Positions 7,038 through 15,670 of a stretch of DNA of 51,480 bases are shown here, piece by piece. Origin of the DNA: an uncultured Bacteroidales bacterium (GTDB lineage: Bacteria; Bacteroidota; Bacteroidia; Bacteroidales; CHK158-818); assembly GCA_949300615.1 (NCBI GenBank), contig CASGEW010000008.1, forward strand, positions 1 to 51,480. The letters run 5' to 3'. The position numbers were made by a program, and so were the translations under genes. The notes beneath the pieces are model-generated. The model ran no database searches. It was given only the letters and a program-made list of their open reading frames with translations, and was not told where the DNA came from. The stretch's first letter is position 1. Each line of letters begins with the position of its first letter.

Positions 7038-9653
7038 GTGGCAAAGGAAATGGTAGAAACGCCGCTGATGAAGCAGTACCTCGAAATCAAGAAGAAGCAT
7101 CCCGATGCAATATTGCTCTTCCGGGTAGGCGACTTTTATGAAACGTTTTCGGACGATGCCATCACGGCCTCCGAAATATTGGGAATCACCCTTACGCGGC
7201 GAGCCAACGGAGCAGCTCAATACGTGGAGCTGGCCGGATTCCCCCACCACGCCCTGGACACCTACCTGCCCAAACTGGTACGCGCCGGCAAACGGGTGGC
7301 CATTTGCGACCAGCTGGAAGACCCCAAACTAACCAAAAAGCTGGTAAAACGGGGCATTACCGAGTTGGTTACCCCGGGCGTTTCCATCAACGACAACATC
7401 CTGAATCACAAGGAGAACAACTTCCTGGCCGGCATTCACTTCGACAAGGGTATTTGCGGGGTGGCGTTTCTGGACATCTCTACCGGAGAGTTCCTGACGG
7501 CACAGGGATCGTTCGACTACGTGGATAAACTGCTGAACAACTTCTCACCCAAAGAGGTTCTCTTTGAACGCAACAAACGGAAACTGTTTGAAGAGCATTT
7601 CGGTACACACTATTTCACCTTTGAACTGGACGACTGGATCTTTACCGAAGATGCCGCCAACGATCGGCTGCTGAAACATTTCGAGACCAAAAACCTGAAA
7701 GGGTTCGGCGTGCACAACCTCAAAAGCGGCATTGTCGCCGCAGGTGCGCTGTTGTATTACCTGGACATCACCCAACATACGCACATCGGCCACATATCGG
7801 CCCTCTCGCGAATAGAGGAGGAGCGTTACGTACGCATCGACAAATTCACGGCCCACAGCTTGGAGTTGTTGGAAACAATCAACGAAGGGGGGAAAAGCCT
7901 GCTCGACGTGATAGACCGTACCACCAGCCCGATGGGAGCCCGGCTGTTGCGCCGCTGGATCATCTTCCCCCTCAAAGAGGTAAAACCCATCAACGACCGG
8001 TTGGCTGCGGTAGAATACTTTTTCAAGGCCCCGGAGGTGAAGGAACAAATCGAACAGCAGATTGCACGGATCGGCGACGTAGAACGCATCATCTCGAAGG
8101 TGGCCGTAGGCAGAATCTCCCCCCGCGAAGTGGTACAGCTGAAAGTGGCCCTGACAGCCATGGAACCGATCAAGCAACTTTGCACTGAAAGTACCGAACC
8201 GGTACTGCAAACCATCGGCGACAGACTGGACCTGTGCACTGTCATCCGCGACCGGATAGAGCGGGAGATCAACAACGATGCTCCGGCCCTGCTCAACCGG
8301 GGAGGAGAAATCATCCGGCAGGGTGTCAACGAAGAACTGGACCAGCTGCGGGAGATGGCTTACTCCGGCAAGGATTACCTGCTGCACATCCAACAGCGAG
8401 AAAGCGAACGTACCGGTATCCCAAGCCTGAAAATCAGCTACAACAACGTTTTCGGATACTACATCGAGGTACGCAATACGCACAAGGACAAGGTTCCTCC
8501 TGAATGGATACGGAAACAGACCCTGGTAAGCGCCGAGCGCTACATCACACAAGAGCTGAAAGAGTACGAAGAAAAAATTTTAGGGGCGGAAGACAAGATA
8601 CAATCGCTCGAAACGCAACTGTTCAACGAGCTGGTTCTATCGCTGGCAGACTATATACAGGCCATCCAGAACGACGCCTCGTTGATCGCGCGGCTGGACT
8701 GCCTGCTCTCGTTCGCCACCGTGGCCAAAGAGAACCGCTACATCCGGCCCGAGGTAAACGACGGTACGGAAATCTGTATTACCGAAGGACGCCATCCGGT
8801 GATAGAGAAACAGTTACCTCCGGGCGAAGCCTATATCTCCAACAGCGTAACGCTGGACAACGAACGCCAACAGATTATGATGATAACCGGGCCGAACATG
8901 GCCGGGAAATCGGCCTTGCTACGGCAAACGGCCCTGATCGTGCTACTGGCACAAACGGGAAGTTTCGTCCCGGCAGAGGCTGCCCGCATCGGAATGGTGG
9001 ACAAGATTTTTACCCGCGTGGGGGCATCGGACAACATCTCGGTAGGAGAGTCCACCTTCATGGTAGAGATGAACGAGGCGGCCAACATCCTCAACAACAT
9101 ATCCGACCGCAGTCTGGTCCTGTTCGACGAACTGGGACGCGGTACCAGTACCTACGACGGTATATCCATTGCATGGGCCATCGTCGAGTACATACACGAA
9201 CACCCCAAGGCCCGGGCCAAAACGCTCTTTGCCACCCACTACCACGAGCTCAACGAGATGGAACGGAGCTTCAAACGCATCGCCAACTACAACGTCTCGG
9301 TAAAGGAGGTGGGCAACAAGGTGATTTTCCTGCGTAAACTGGTCCGCGGAGGCAGCGAGCACAGCTTCGGTATCCACGTGGCCAAAATGGCGGGGATGCC
9401 GCAAAGCATCGTCAAACGGGCAAACAACATCTTGAAACAGCTTGAATCGGACAACCGGAAAAGCGGTATCGCCAAACCTACCCAACAGATCGCCACGCAA
9501 CGCGAGGGAATGCAGTTGAGCTTTTTCCAGCTGGATGACCCCGTCCTGAGCCAGATACGCGACGAAATCAAGAACCTCGACATCAACTCCCTCACCCCGA
9601 TCGAGGCGTTGAACAAGCTGAACGAGATCCGTAAAATCATAACGGGGAAATAG
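7038..9653 (+). CDS. mutS: DNA mismatch repair protein MutS
   Basis: The protein has about 871 residues, full length for MutS, which recognises base mismatches and small loops and starts mismatch repair with MutL. The N-terminal domain carries the mismatch-contacting F-x-E (GDFYETF). The connector, lever and clamp domains fill the middle. The C-terminal ATPase has Walker [16 protein letters not shown], the [14 protein letters not shown] block, Walker [17 protein letters not shown] and the THYHEL switch. The start is the GTG at 7038 ([14 protein letters not shown]), which gives the family's usual spacing before the LMKQY block; ATG 7050 is the alternative. The gene is alone; no mutL is in the window. 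Confidence 0.97.
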   Translation: MAKEMVETPLMKQYLEIKKKHPDAILLFRVGDFYETFSDDAITASEILGITLTRRANGAAQYVELAGFPHHALDTYLPKLVRAGKRVAICDQLEDPKLTKKLVKRGITELVTPGVSINDNILNHKENNFLAGIHFDKGICGVAFLDISTGEFLTAQGSFDYVDKLLNNFSPKEVLFERNKRKLFEEHFGTHYFTFELDDWIFTEDAANDRLLKHFETKNLKGFGVHNLKSGIVAAGALLYYLDITQHTHIGHISALSRIEEERYVRIDKFTAHSLELLETINEGGKSLLDVIDRTTSPMGARLLRRWIIFPLKEVKPINDRLAAVEYFFKAPEVKEQIEQQIARIGDVERIISKVAVGRISPREVVQLKVALTAMEPIKQLCTESTEPVLQTIGDRLDLCTVIRDRIEREINNDAPALLNRGGEIIRQGVNEELDQLREMAYSGKDYLLHIQQRESERTGIPSLKISYNNVFGYYIEVRNTHKDKVPPEWIRKQTLVSAERYITQELKEYEEKILGAEDKIQSLETQLFNELVLSLADYIQAIQNDASLIARLDCLLSFATVAKENRYIRPEVNDGTEICITEGRHPVIEKQLPPGEAYISNSVTLDNERQQIMMITGPNMAGKSALLRQTALIVLLAQTGSFVPAEAARIGMVDKIFTRVGASDNISVGESTFMVEMNEAANILNNISDRSLVLFDELGRGTSTYDGISIAWAIVEYIHEHPKARAKTLFATHYHELNEMERSFKRIANYNVSVKEVGNKVIFLRKLVRGGSEHSFGIHVAKMAGMPQSIVKRANNILKQLESDNRKSGIAKPTQQIATQREGMQLSFFQLDDPVLSQIRDEIKNLDINSLTPIEALNKLNEIRKIITGK

Positions 9654-9674
9654 CCGCCAGGCTACCTCCCCGTT
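9641..9674. terminator. Hairpin between mutS and rubrerythrin
   Basis: AACGGGG (9641-9647) pairs with CCCCGTT (9668-9674), and inside it TAGCC (9651-9655) pairs with GGCTA (9660-9664). It covers the mutS stop codon and lies between two convergent genes. There is no T-run, so the terminator call is tentative. Confidence 0.4.
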
Positions 9675-9698
9675 ACATATTTCAAAAGTCAACCGTTA

Positions 9699-10277
9699 TC
9701 AATAATTATTCCGCATCGGCTCAAAAAAGGCTTTGGGATGCAAACAGGCCGGGCAGGTTCCAGGCGCGGTAAGCCCCGTATGGATAAACCCGCAATTGCG
9801 GCACTGCCACTGGATGGGTTCCGTACGTTTAAAAACGGAACTCTCCTCTACGTGTTTAAGCAAAGTGCGGTAACGCGACTCGTGAAAGTCTTCTACCTTC
9901 ATAATCATTTTAAAGGCCGTTGCTACATCTTTGAACCCTTCGACTTCGGCTACCCGGGCAAATTCGGGGTAGAGCGACGACCACTCCATCTTTTCGCCTT
10001 CGGCAGCTTCCAACAGGTTTTCGGCCGTCGTCCCTATCGTTCCGGCGGGATAATCGGCCGTAATGCAGACCATCCCTCCTTCCAGGAATTTAAAAAACCG
10101 TTCGCCATGAGCCCGTTCCTGGTCGGCCGTTTCCAGAAAAACGGCGGCAATCTGCTCGTATCCCTCGTCCCGGGCCACGTGGGCAAACATCGTATAACGG
10201 TTTCGTGCCTGCGACTCGCCGGCAAACGCTTTCAACAGGTTTTGTTCGGTCAATGTTCCTTGGATACTCTTTTTCAT
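9699..10277 (-). CDS. rbr: Rubrerythrin
   Basis: This 192-residue protein is a non-heme diiron peroxidase that protects anaerobes against hydrogen peroxide. The ferritin-like four-helix domain (about 1-145) has the diiron ligands in AFAGESQARNRY, ETADQERAHGERFF and the later EVEGF and EDFHESRY blocks. The C-terminal rubredoxin-like domain (about 153-192) has the C-x2-C pairs CRNCG and CPACL that hold the Fe(SCys)4 site. ATG at 10277. A perfect 12-bp inverted repeat begins 7 nt upstream of the start and is a candidate regulatory site. Monocistronic, convergent with mutS. Confidence 0.96.
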   Translation of the reverse strand: MKKSIQGTLTEQNLLKAFAGESQARNRYTMFAHVARDEGYEQIAAVFLETADQERAHGERFFKFLEGGMVCITADYPAGTIGTTAENLLEAAEGEKMEWSSLYPEFARVAEVEGFKDVATAFKMIMKVEDFHESRYRTLLKHVEESSVFKRTEPIQWQCRNCGFIHTGLTAPGTCPACLHPKAFFEPMRNNY

Positions 10278-10284
10278 ATCGGTT

Positions 10285-10314
10285 GTTTTAATGGTAATAA
10301 CATACCATTAAAAC
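10285..10314 (-). promoter_or_regulatory. Perfect inverted repeat upstream of rubrerythrin
   Basis: GTTTTAATGGTA (10285-10296) and TACCATTAAAAC (10303-10314) are exact reverse complements around the 6-nt spacer ATAACA. The repeat lies between a -7-like TAACTTTT (10336-10329 on the - strand) and the rubrerythrin ATG. It could be an operator for an oxidative-stress repressor or an mRNA leader hairpin. The sequence is not one I can assign to a known regulator. Confidence 0.55.
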
Positions 10315-10411
10315 AGTTCCTCCCGGGAAAAAGTTAGCTTCGGGAAAGAGATTCTGTTCAAGGGAAACATTTTTTAGCCTGAATCCGATCCTGAGAGAGG
10401 TAAACAGAGAA

Positions 10412-10828
10412 TTATTCAGCTTCGATGGCTGGCGGGATACGAAGCAGTTCAAAAGAACCGCCCTGATCGAAGGCTCCCTCGATGGCTTTGAAATAGGCTT
10501 TGAGGTGCTCGGTCTGGGAATGTTTCTGATGTGCCTGTTTATGCTGCCATTTCTCTAACAAGAAAAACAGGGTGGTGTCGTTGTACGATTGGTATATTTC
10601 GTATTTTAAACATCCCGGCTCTTTGAGGGTCTCTACGGCACACCGATCGAAGGCCCGTTTGAAATCGGCCACACGGTCGGGTTTTATCTTATAGGTAATG
10701 TGCATGACCAGTGCCGTATCCACGGCCGTTTGTTTCTCTTGACCGGCTTTCTTTACCCCTTCCTGACAACCGGTTACAACTCCCCACGCAAAGAGGGCGG
10801 AGAGCACTCCATAAAAAATTTTTCTCAT
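10412..10828 (-). CDS. Lipoprotein with antibiotic biosynthesis monooxygenase (ABM) domain
   Basis: The 138-residue protein starts at ATG 10828 with a lipoprotein signal (MRKIFYGVLSALFAWGVVTGC; VTGC lipobox). The mature part is a single ABM/YgiN-like ferredoxin fold: MHITYKIKPDRVADFKRAF, then EPGCLKYEIYQSYNDTT, FFLLEKWQHKQAHQKHSQ and HLKAYFKAIEGAF. ABM proteins often act on quinones or small aromatics, but many have no known substrate, and an exported lipid-anchored form is less usual. Its start overlaps the nadB stop by 4 nt, so it is translationally coupled to nadB. An in-frame extension to 10951 lies inside nadB and is rejected. Confidence 0.85.
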   Translation of the reverse strand: MRKIFYGVLSALFAWGVVTGCQEGVKKAGQEKQTAVDTALVMHITYKIKPDRVADFKRAFDRCAVETLKEPGCLKYEIYQSYNDTTLFFLLEKWQHKQAHQKHSQTEHLKAYFKAIEGAFDQGGSFELLRIPPAIEAE

Positions 10829-12408
10829 CGGGTTTCTATTTCGTTTTTTTGCGGATAGTCGATCGTATAATGCAATCCCCGGCTCTCTTTGCGCTCCATC
10901 GCCTGACGGGTAATCAGGTAACCGACGTTGATCATGTTGCGCAATTCGCAAATCTCTTTCGAGGCCTTGCTGCGTTTAAAAAGGTTTTCAGTCTCTTCGT
11001 ACAAAATATCGAGACGCACCCAGGCCCGTTTCAACCGCAAATCGCTGCGGACAATCCCTACATAGGAGCCCATGATCTGGTTGACCTCTTTCATGCTCTG
11101 GGTAATGAGCACCATCTCTTCGTTGATTACCGTCCCCTGGTCGTTCCATTCGGGAATCTCGGTATTGAAATCGTACCGATCCAGGACGCTGACTGCGTGT
11201 TTGGCTGCGGCATCGGCATAGACGACAGCCTCTATCAGGGAGTTGGAGGCCAGGCGGTTCCCGCCGTGCAATCCCGTGCAGGCACATTCGCCTACGGCAT
11301 AGAGCCGGCCGATGCTCGACTGGGCATTCAAATCGACCTTGATGCCGCCGCACAGGTAATGGGCCGCGGGAGCTACCGGTATATAGTCTTTGGTAATATC
11401 GATGCCCAGGCTCAGGCACTTTTCGTAAATGTTCGGGAAGTGTCTCCGGGTCTCATCGGGGTCTTTGTGCGTTACATCCAGATAGACGTGGTCGTCGCCG
11501 CGCACCTTCATCTCGCTGTCGATGGCGCGTGCCACGATATCGCGCGGGGCCAACGACAGCCGGGGGTCGTACTTCTGCATGAACTCCTCCCCGCCCATGT
11601 TGCGCAAAACGGCTCCATAACCGCGCATCGCCTCGGTAATGAGGAAACAGGGTCGATCGCCCGGATGGTACAACGCCGTGGGATGAAACTGGATAAACTC
11701 CATATCCTTGACAACTCCCTTGGCCCGATACACCATGGCGATGCCGTCGCCGGTAGCTACCAACGGATTGGTTGTATTGCGGTAAACGGCACCTACGCCT
11801 CCGGTAGCCATCAACGTAACTTTGGAGAGGAAGGTATCCACCTCTCCCGTCTTTTCATTCATAATATAGGCCCCGTAGCATTTTATGCCGGGGGTATAGC
11901 GGGTTACGATAATGCCCAAATGATGCTGGGTGATGATTTCTACTGCAAAGTGATCGCTGAATATGGTTATGTTGGGATGTCTCTTGACGGCCCGTATCAG
12001 GCTCTCCTGAATTTCGGCACCGGTATTGTCCTTGTGGTGGAGGATACGGAACTCGGAGTGTCCGCCCTCCTTGTGCAGGTCAAACTCTCCCGCCTCGTTC
12101 CGGTCGAACTCCACCCCCCACTTTATCAGTTCCTGAATCTGTCCGGGGGCTTCGCGGACCACCTTCTCGACCGCCGCGCGGTCGCTTATCCAGTCGCCTG
12201 CAATCATGGTATCTTCAATATGTTTCTCAAAGTTATCAACCGACAAATTCGTTACCGAAGCCACCCCTCCCTGCGCAAAAAAAGTGTTGGCCTCTTCCAG
12301 ACCCGTCTTGCATATCATGGCTACTGTGCCTTTATCGGCCACTTTCAGGGCGAAGCTCATGCCGGCAATGCCCGAACCGATAACTAAAAAATCATATTTA
12401 CGTACCAT
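10825..12408 (-). CDS. nadB: L-aspartate oxidase
   Basis: NadB (527 residues) is a flavoprotein that oxidises L-aspartate to iminoaspartate, the first step of NAD synthesis; in anaerobes fumarate can serve as electron acceptor. The FAD site is at the N-terminus (FLVIGSGIAGMSFALKVADK). The substrate region includes FIQFHPTALYHPGD, a TEAMRGYGAVLRN block, and the family signature YLCGGIKVDLNAQSSIGRLYA with ACTGLHGGNRLASNSL. A helical domain of succinate dehydrogenase flavoprotein type closes the C-terminus. ATG at 12408; an in-frame TTG at 12420 is rejected. nadA and nadC are not in the window. Confidence 0.96.
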   Translation of the reverse strand: MVRKYDFLVIGSGIAGMSFALKVADKGTVAMICKTGLEEANTFFAQGGVASVTNLSVDNFEKHIEDTMIAGDWISDRAAVEKVVREAPGQIQELIKWGVEFDRNEAGEFDLHKEGGHSEFRILHHKDNTGAEIQESLIRAVKRHPNITIFSDHFAVEIITQHHLGIIVTRYTPGIKCYGAYIMNEKTGEVDTFLSKVTLMATGGVGAVYRNTTNPLVATGDGIAMVYRAKGVVKDMEFIQFHPTALYHPGDRPCFLITEAMRGYGAVLRNMGGEEFMQKYDPRLSLAPRDIVARAIDSEMKVRGDDHVYLDVTHKDPDETRRHFPNIYEKCLSLGIDITKDYIPVAPAAHYLCGGIKVDLNAQSSIGRLYAVGECACTGLHGGNRLASNSLIEAVVYADAAAKHAVSVLDRYDFNTEIPEWNDQGTVINEEMVLITQSMKEVNQIMGSYVGIVRSDLRLKRAWVRLDILYEETENLFKRSKASKEICELRNMINVGYLITRQAMERKESRGLHYTIDYPQKNEIETR

Positions 12409-12447
12409 ATTTTCCGTCAATCTATAAAAATGAATATTTTATACCAA

Positions 12448-12455
12448 CAAAGGTA
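12448..12455 (-). promoter_or_regulatory. -7 box for nadB
   Basis: TACCTTTG on the - strand is an exact TAnnTTTG match, 40 nt before the nadB ATG. It lies in the 92-nt divergent gap with the PH-domain gene, whose own -7 candidate is TATCTTGC at 12476-12483 (weak). Confidence 0.55.
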
Positions 12456-12500
12456 CATATAAACTATCAATTTTGTATCTTGCACCAAAATCAATTTTAC

Positions 12501-12911
12501 ATGCAGCGGACATTTAAATCGAAAATCGGCTGGTGGTACTACCTCATCCTGACATACTGCTCCGGATGCCTCCTGTTAGCCATCTGGTACAAAGAGGGAA
12601 TGGGGATGGCAGCCCTGTTTTTGGCCGATCTGGCCCTGATCCAGTTCATGCTGAAAACCGAATATGTCATCACCGACGGTACGTTGTTGCTGAAATGCTG
12701 GATCATGCCCGTGTGCCGTATCCCGGTGGCCGAGATAACGAAAGTAGAAGATTCCCATAATCCACTGTCTTCTTATGCCCTGTCGTTGGATCGGCTCAAA
12801 ATAACATACGGAAAAAGATACTCGTTGGTCTCTCCCGACAACAAAAAAGATTTTATAGCAGAACTCCAAAAATACAATTCCGATATCATATACGTTTCCC
12901 GAAAAAAATAA
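12501..12911 (+). CDS. Small membrane protein with bacterial PH-like domain
   Basis: The protein has 136 residues. Two membrane segments lie near the N-terminus (about 13-31, YYLILTYCSGCLLLAIWY, and about 36-54). The remaining 80 residues look like a bacterial pleckstrin-homology domain (EYVITDGTLLLKCWIMPVC, IPVAEITKVEDSHNPLSSY, YSLVSPDNKKDFIAELQKY). Its function is unknown. ATG at 12501; an in-frame TTG at 12480 is rejected. The next gene, lpdA, begins 4 nt after the stop, so they are co-transcribed. Confidence 0.85.
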   Translation: MQRTFKSKIGWWYYLILTYCSGCLLLAIWYKEGMGMAALFLADLALIQFMLKTEYVITDGTLLLKCWIMPVCRIPVAEITKVEDSHNPLSSYALSLDRLKITYGKRYSLVSPDNKKDFIAELQKYNSDIIYVSRKK

Positions 12912-12915
12912 CCCT

Positions 12916-14367
12916 ATGAAAACACTCGACACGACACGATTCGGTGGAGAAATTGCCGGACACAAGGCAACAGAACGCACTGCCACGGTAGAAATAACAG
13001 CCGATATGTTCAAAAAAAATAAAAATTTCGACGTAGCCATTTTAGGCGGAGGCCCCGCCGGATATACCGCTGCCGAGCGGGCGGCACAAGGAGGGCTGTC
13101 GGTGGTTCTGTTTGAAAAAAACGCGTTGGGCGGGGTTTGCCTGAACGAAGGGTGCATCCCCACCAAAACACTCCTCTATTCGGCCAAGCTCTACCAACAG
13201 GCCTTGAACGGAGCCAAATACGGCATCAACAACGGCAACACGACGTTCGATTACGCCAAAATAGCTGCCCGCAAAACCAAGGTGGTGCGCAAACTGGTAG
13301 CCGGCATCAAGGCACGGATGAGCGAACAGGGGGTTACGGTAATCAACCAGGAGGCAAAACTGAACAAGACAGATGCGGCCTATTTTGAATTAAACGCCGG
13401 AGAAGAGAGTTTCCACGCCCGCAACCTGATCATCTGTACCGGATCGGAAACGACCATTCCGCCCATCCCGGGAATCGAACAGCTGTCGTACTGGACCAGC
13501 CGCGAAGCGCTGGCCGCCAAAGAGATTCCCGAATCGATACTCATCATCGGAGGCGGTGTCATCGGTATGGAGTTTGCCGCGCTGTACAACAGCTTCGGGA
13601 GCGAAGTTACGGTGGTAGAGGCCCTTCCCGAAATTTTGGGTAATACCGACAACGAAGCCGCCGCTTTCCTGCGCGAGGAGTATGCCAAACGGGGTGTCAA
13701 ATTCCATCTAAACAGCCTCGTTACGGCCTTTACCGACCAAGGAGTAGAGATAAAAACCGGCGAGGAAACGCAAACGCTGACCTCCGAGAAAATCTTGCTG
13801 AGCATCGGAAGAAGGCCCCGCTGGGAAGGGATGGGGCTGGAACAACTGGGCCTGGAAAGCTCCGGAAGAGGAATCCGTGTCAACGAATATATGCAAACTT
13901 CCTTCCCCCACGTATATGCCTGCGGCGATGTAACGGGATACTCCCTGCTGGCCCACACGGCGGTACGGGAAGCCGAGACGGCCGTACACCACCTGCTGGG
14001 CGAGAACGACGCCATGTCGTACGAAGCCGTCCCCTCGATTGTATATACCCAACCGGAAATCGCCTCGGTAGGTGCCACCGAAGCCGCCCTGACCGCAGAG
14101 GGGAGGGAATATAAGGTACTCAAACGCTCGATGAACTATTCGGGCCGTTTCGTAGCCGAGAACGAAGGAGGCAACGGATTCTGCAAGCTGCTGGCAAGCC
14201 CCGACGGACTGCTGTTGGGAGCCCACATCGTAGGGTCGCCGGCATCGGAATTCATCGTAGCTGCCGGCATGGCCATAGACCGGAAGATTCCCATACGGGA
14301 ATGGAGAAAAACCATTTTCCCCCATCCGACGGTAGCCGAAATTCTGAAAGAGTGCATATCCATCTAA
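12916..14367 (+). CDS. lpdA: Dihydrolipoyl dehydrogenase (E3)
   Basis: This 483-residue FAD-dependent pyridine nucleotide-disulfide oxidoreductase reoxidises dihydrolipoamide in 2-oxoacid dehydrogenase or glycine cleavage complexes. The FAD site is VAILGGGPAGYTAAERAAQ. The redox disulfide is GGVCLNEGCIPTKT. The NAD site is SILIIGGGVIGMEFAALYN, and the C-terminal dimerisation domain contains the catalytic HPTVAE. The first 35 or so residues precede the Rossmann fold and are unusual; an ATG at 13006 (MFKKNKNFDVAILGG) would give the standard length. The partner E1 and E2 genes are not nearby. Confidence 0.93.
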   Translation: MKTLDTTRFGGEIAGHKATERTATVEITADMFKKNKNFDVAILGGGPAGYTAAERAAQGGLSVVLFEKNALGGVCLNEGCIPTKTLLYSAKLYQQALNGAKYGINNGNTTFDYAKIAARKTKVVRKLVAGIKARMSEQGVTVINQEAKLNKTDAAYFELNAGEESFHARNLIICTGSETTIPPIPGIEQLSYWTSREALAAKEIPESILIIGGGVIGMEFAALYNSFGSEVTVVEALPEILGNTDNEAAAFLREEYAKRGVKFHLNSLVTAFTDQGVEIKTGEETQTLTSEKILLSIGRRPRWEGMGLEQLGLESSGRGIRVNEYMQTSFPHVYACGDVTGYSLLAHTAVREAETAVHHLLGENDAMSYEAVPSIVYTQPEIASVGATEAALTAEGREYKVLKRSMNYSGRFVAENEGGNGFCKLLASPDGLLLGAHIVGSPASEFIVAAGMAIDRKIPIREWRKTIFPHPTVAEILKECISI

Positions 14368-14383
14368 AAACGAAAAACGCCGT

Positions 14384-15037
14384 ATGCGTATCCTGAACAT
14401 GATCGCCCTGCTGGCCATGGTTATCGGGTTTTCCTGGTGGGTGCTATACGAAGAGCTCCAAAAGAATACCGTATGCGTAGATTTTCAAAACGGGATGTTG
14501 GAATGGAGCGCGGAAGGGGACGACGTGGAGGGCATCGCCACCTCCTATAAGGAGGATACGTTGCATATCCGCTCCGCCCAACCGGCCCTGTTATGGTACG
14601 ACCGGGTAATGCCGCAAAGATCCGTTATCCGGTTTACGGCAAAAGAGAGCGATAACAACACCGGAGGAATATAGGGGTGTATCTGGGCGGTCGGCGACAA
14701 CCTGCAACCGCCGTTCTCCCGAAACCGGCATTTTCCTTTCCTATACAGCCAGAGTTACATCCTCTCCTTCTCGCCGAAGAGCCAAAAGGCCTATCTTTTC
14801 AGCCCTGCGGCCAACCGGACAGACTCCTGCGCCCTGCAACCGGATTCGGCCAACCGCTACGCCGTGGAGCTCCGGCACGAAGAGAACCGGTTAACGGTAT
14901 CGGTAAACGGACAACACATCTTTACAGACGACGGTATCGACACGCCACCTGCGGGGAGATTCGGGGTATTTCTGCAAAACGGACACCTGCAACTCTCCGG
15001 GCTTACCTTTTTGCGGTTGCCGCGCAAGCCTCAATAA
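14384..15037 (+). pseudogene. Membrane-anchored jelly-roll protein interrupted by an in-frame TAG
   Basis: From ATG 14384 one frame runs to TAA 15035-15037 (217 codons) with a single interruption, TAG at 14672-14674 (codon 97). The first part has an N-terminal membrane anchor (MIALLAMVIGFSWWVLY) and beta-rich sequence with VCVDFQNGMLEWSAEG and SVIRFTAKESD. The part after the stop continues as GCIWAVGDN, then ANRYAVELRHEENRLTVSV and AGRFGVFLQNGHLQLSGL, in the style of concanavalin-A-like or DUF6250/YesU-type proteins. Codon use on both sides is like the neighbours, and no in-frame ATG follows the stop. It is a recent nonsense allele, a sequencing error or a readthrough case. It starts 16 nt after lpdA and its end overlaps the convergent methyltransferase gene by 7 nt. 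Confidence 0.75.
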
Positions 15038-15561
15038 TAAAGCTGTTTGAAAAAGTCCCAGATGACAAGCCCCGCCGTTACCGAAACATTCAACGAATGT
15101 TTGGTGCCGAACTGGGGTATCTCGACACTCTGGTGGCACAAATCCACCACCGACTGCTGTACTCCCTTTACTTCGTTTCCCAGCACGACGGCATATTTTT
15201 GATGTTTGTCCAATCGCAACTCCGGAAGAGAGAGGCTGTCCTCCACCTGTTCGATGGCATACACCGTATAACCCGCCTCTTTCAACTCGGTTACCGCCTG
15301 GCACGTATCCTCCCGGTATTGCCACGCCACCGTATCTTCGGCACCCAAGGCGGTTTTGTGAATCTCCGGATGCGGCGGGACGGCTGTAATACCACACAAA
15401 AAAACGGATTCGACCAAAAAGGCGTCGGAGGTCCGGAACACCGACCCTACATTGTGTAAACTCCTGACATGATCGAGCACTACCACCAACGGAATCTTCT
15501 TGGCCTGCTTGAACTCCTGCTGCGTTATCCTCCCCAATTCGAGAATCGTCCTTTTTTTCAT
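15031..15561 (-). CDS. TrmH/SpoU family RNA methyltransferase
   Basis: The 176-residue protein is a minimal SPOUT-class 2'-O-methyltransferase that uses S-adenosylmethionine. Motif 1 is [20 protein letters not shown]. Motif 2 is [11 protein letters not shown]. Motif 3 is [20 protein letters not shown], which forms the trefoil knot and cofactor site. It lacks the N-terminal substrate-binding domain of RlmB and is closest to the short tRNA (Gm18-type) methyltransferases; the exact target base is not decided by sequence. ATG at 15561, 22 nt after the -7 box; an in-frame TTG at 15585 lies within that box. Confidence 0.93.
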   Translation of the reverse strand: MKKRTILELGRITQQEFKQAKKIPLVVVLDHVRSLHNVGSVFRTSDAFLVESVFLCGITAVPPHPEIHKTALGAEDTVAWQYREDTCQAVTELKEAGYTVYAIEQVEDSLSLPELRLDKHQKYAVVLGNEVKGVQQSVVDLCHQSVEIPQFGTKHSLNVSVTAGLVIWDFFKQLYY

Positions 15562-15582
15562 CTTTTTTGCATTTTCACAAGT

Positions 15583-15590
15583 CAAAGATA
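15583..15590 (-). promoter_or_regulatory. -7 box for the RNA methyltransferase
   Basis: TATCTTTG on the - strand is an exact TAnnTTTG match, 22 nt before the ATG at 15561. It fixes that ATG as the start. Divergent from the gpmI promoter. Confidence 0.6.
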
Positions 15591-15625
15591 TACAAAATTA
15601 TAATATACCGAAAACAGAAAATTTA

Positions 15626-15633
15626 TACCTTTG
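15626..15633 (+). promoter_or_regulatory. -7 box for gpmI
   Basis: TACCTTTG is an exact TAnnTTTG match, 37 nt before the gpmI ATG. The -33 position is A/T-rich without a clear TTTG. Confidence 0.6.
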
Positions 15634-15670
15634 CCTCCGGAAAAATATAGAGAACAAACAAACTACGAAT

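Noticed and set aside
10711-12387. A 558-codon open frame on the + strand opposite nadB
   Set aside because: It lies entirely antisense to nadB and the ABM gene, which have clear conserved motifs. The translated text has no recognisable domain, and long antisense frames are common with this codon use.
14677-15459. A 260-codon open frame on the + strand
   Set aside because: It overlaps the broken jelly-roll gene in another frame and the RNA methyltransferase on the other strand, both of which read as real proteins. Its own translation shows no domain.
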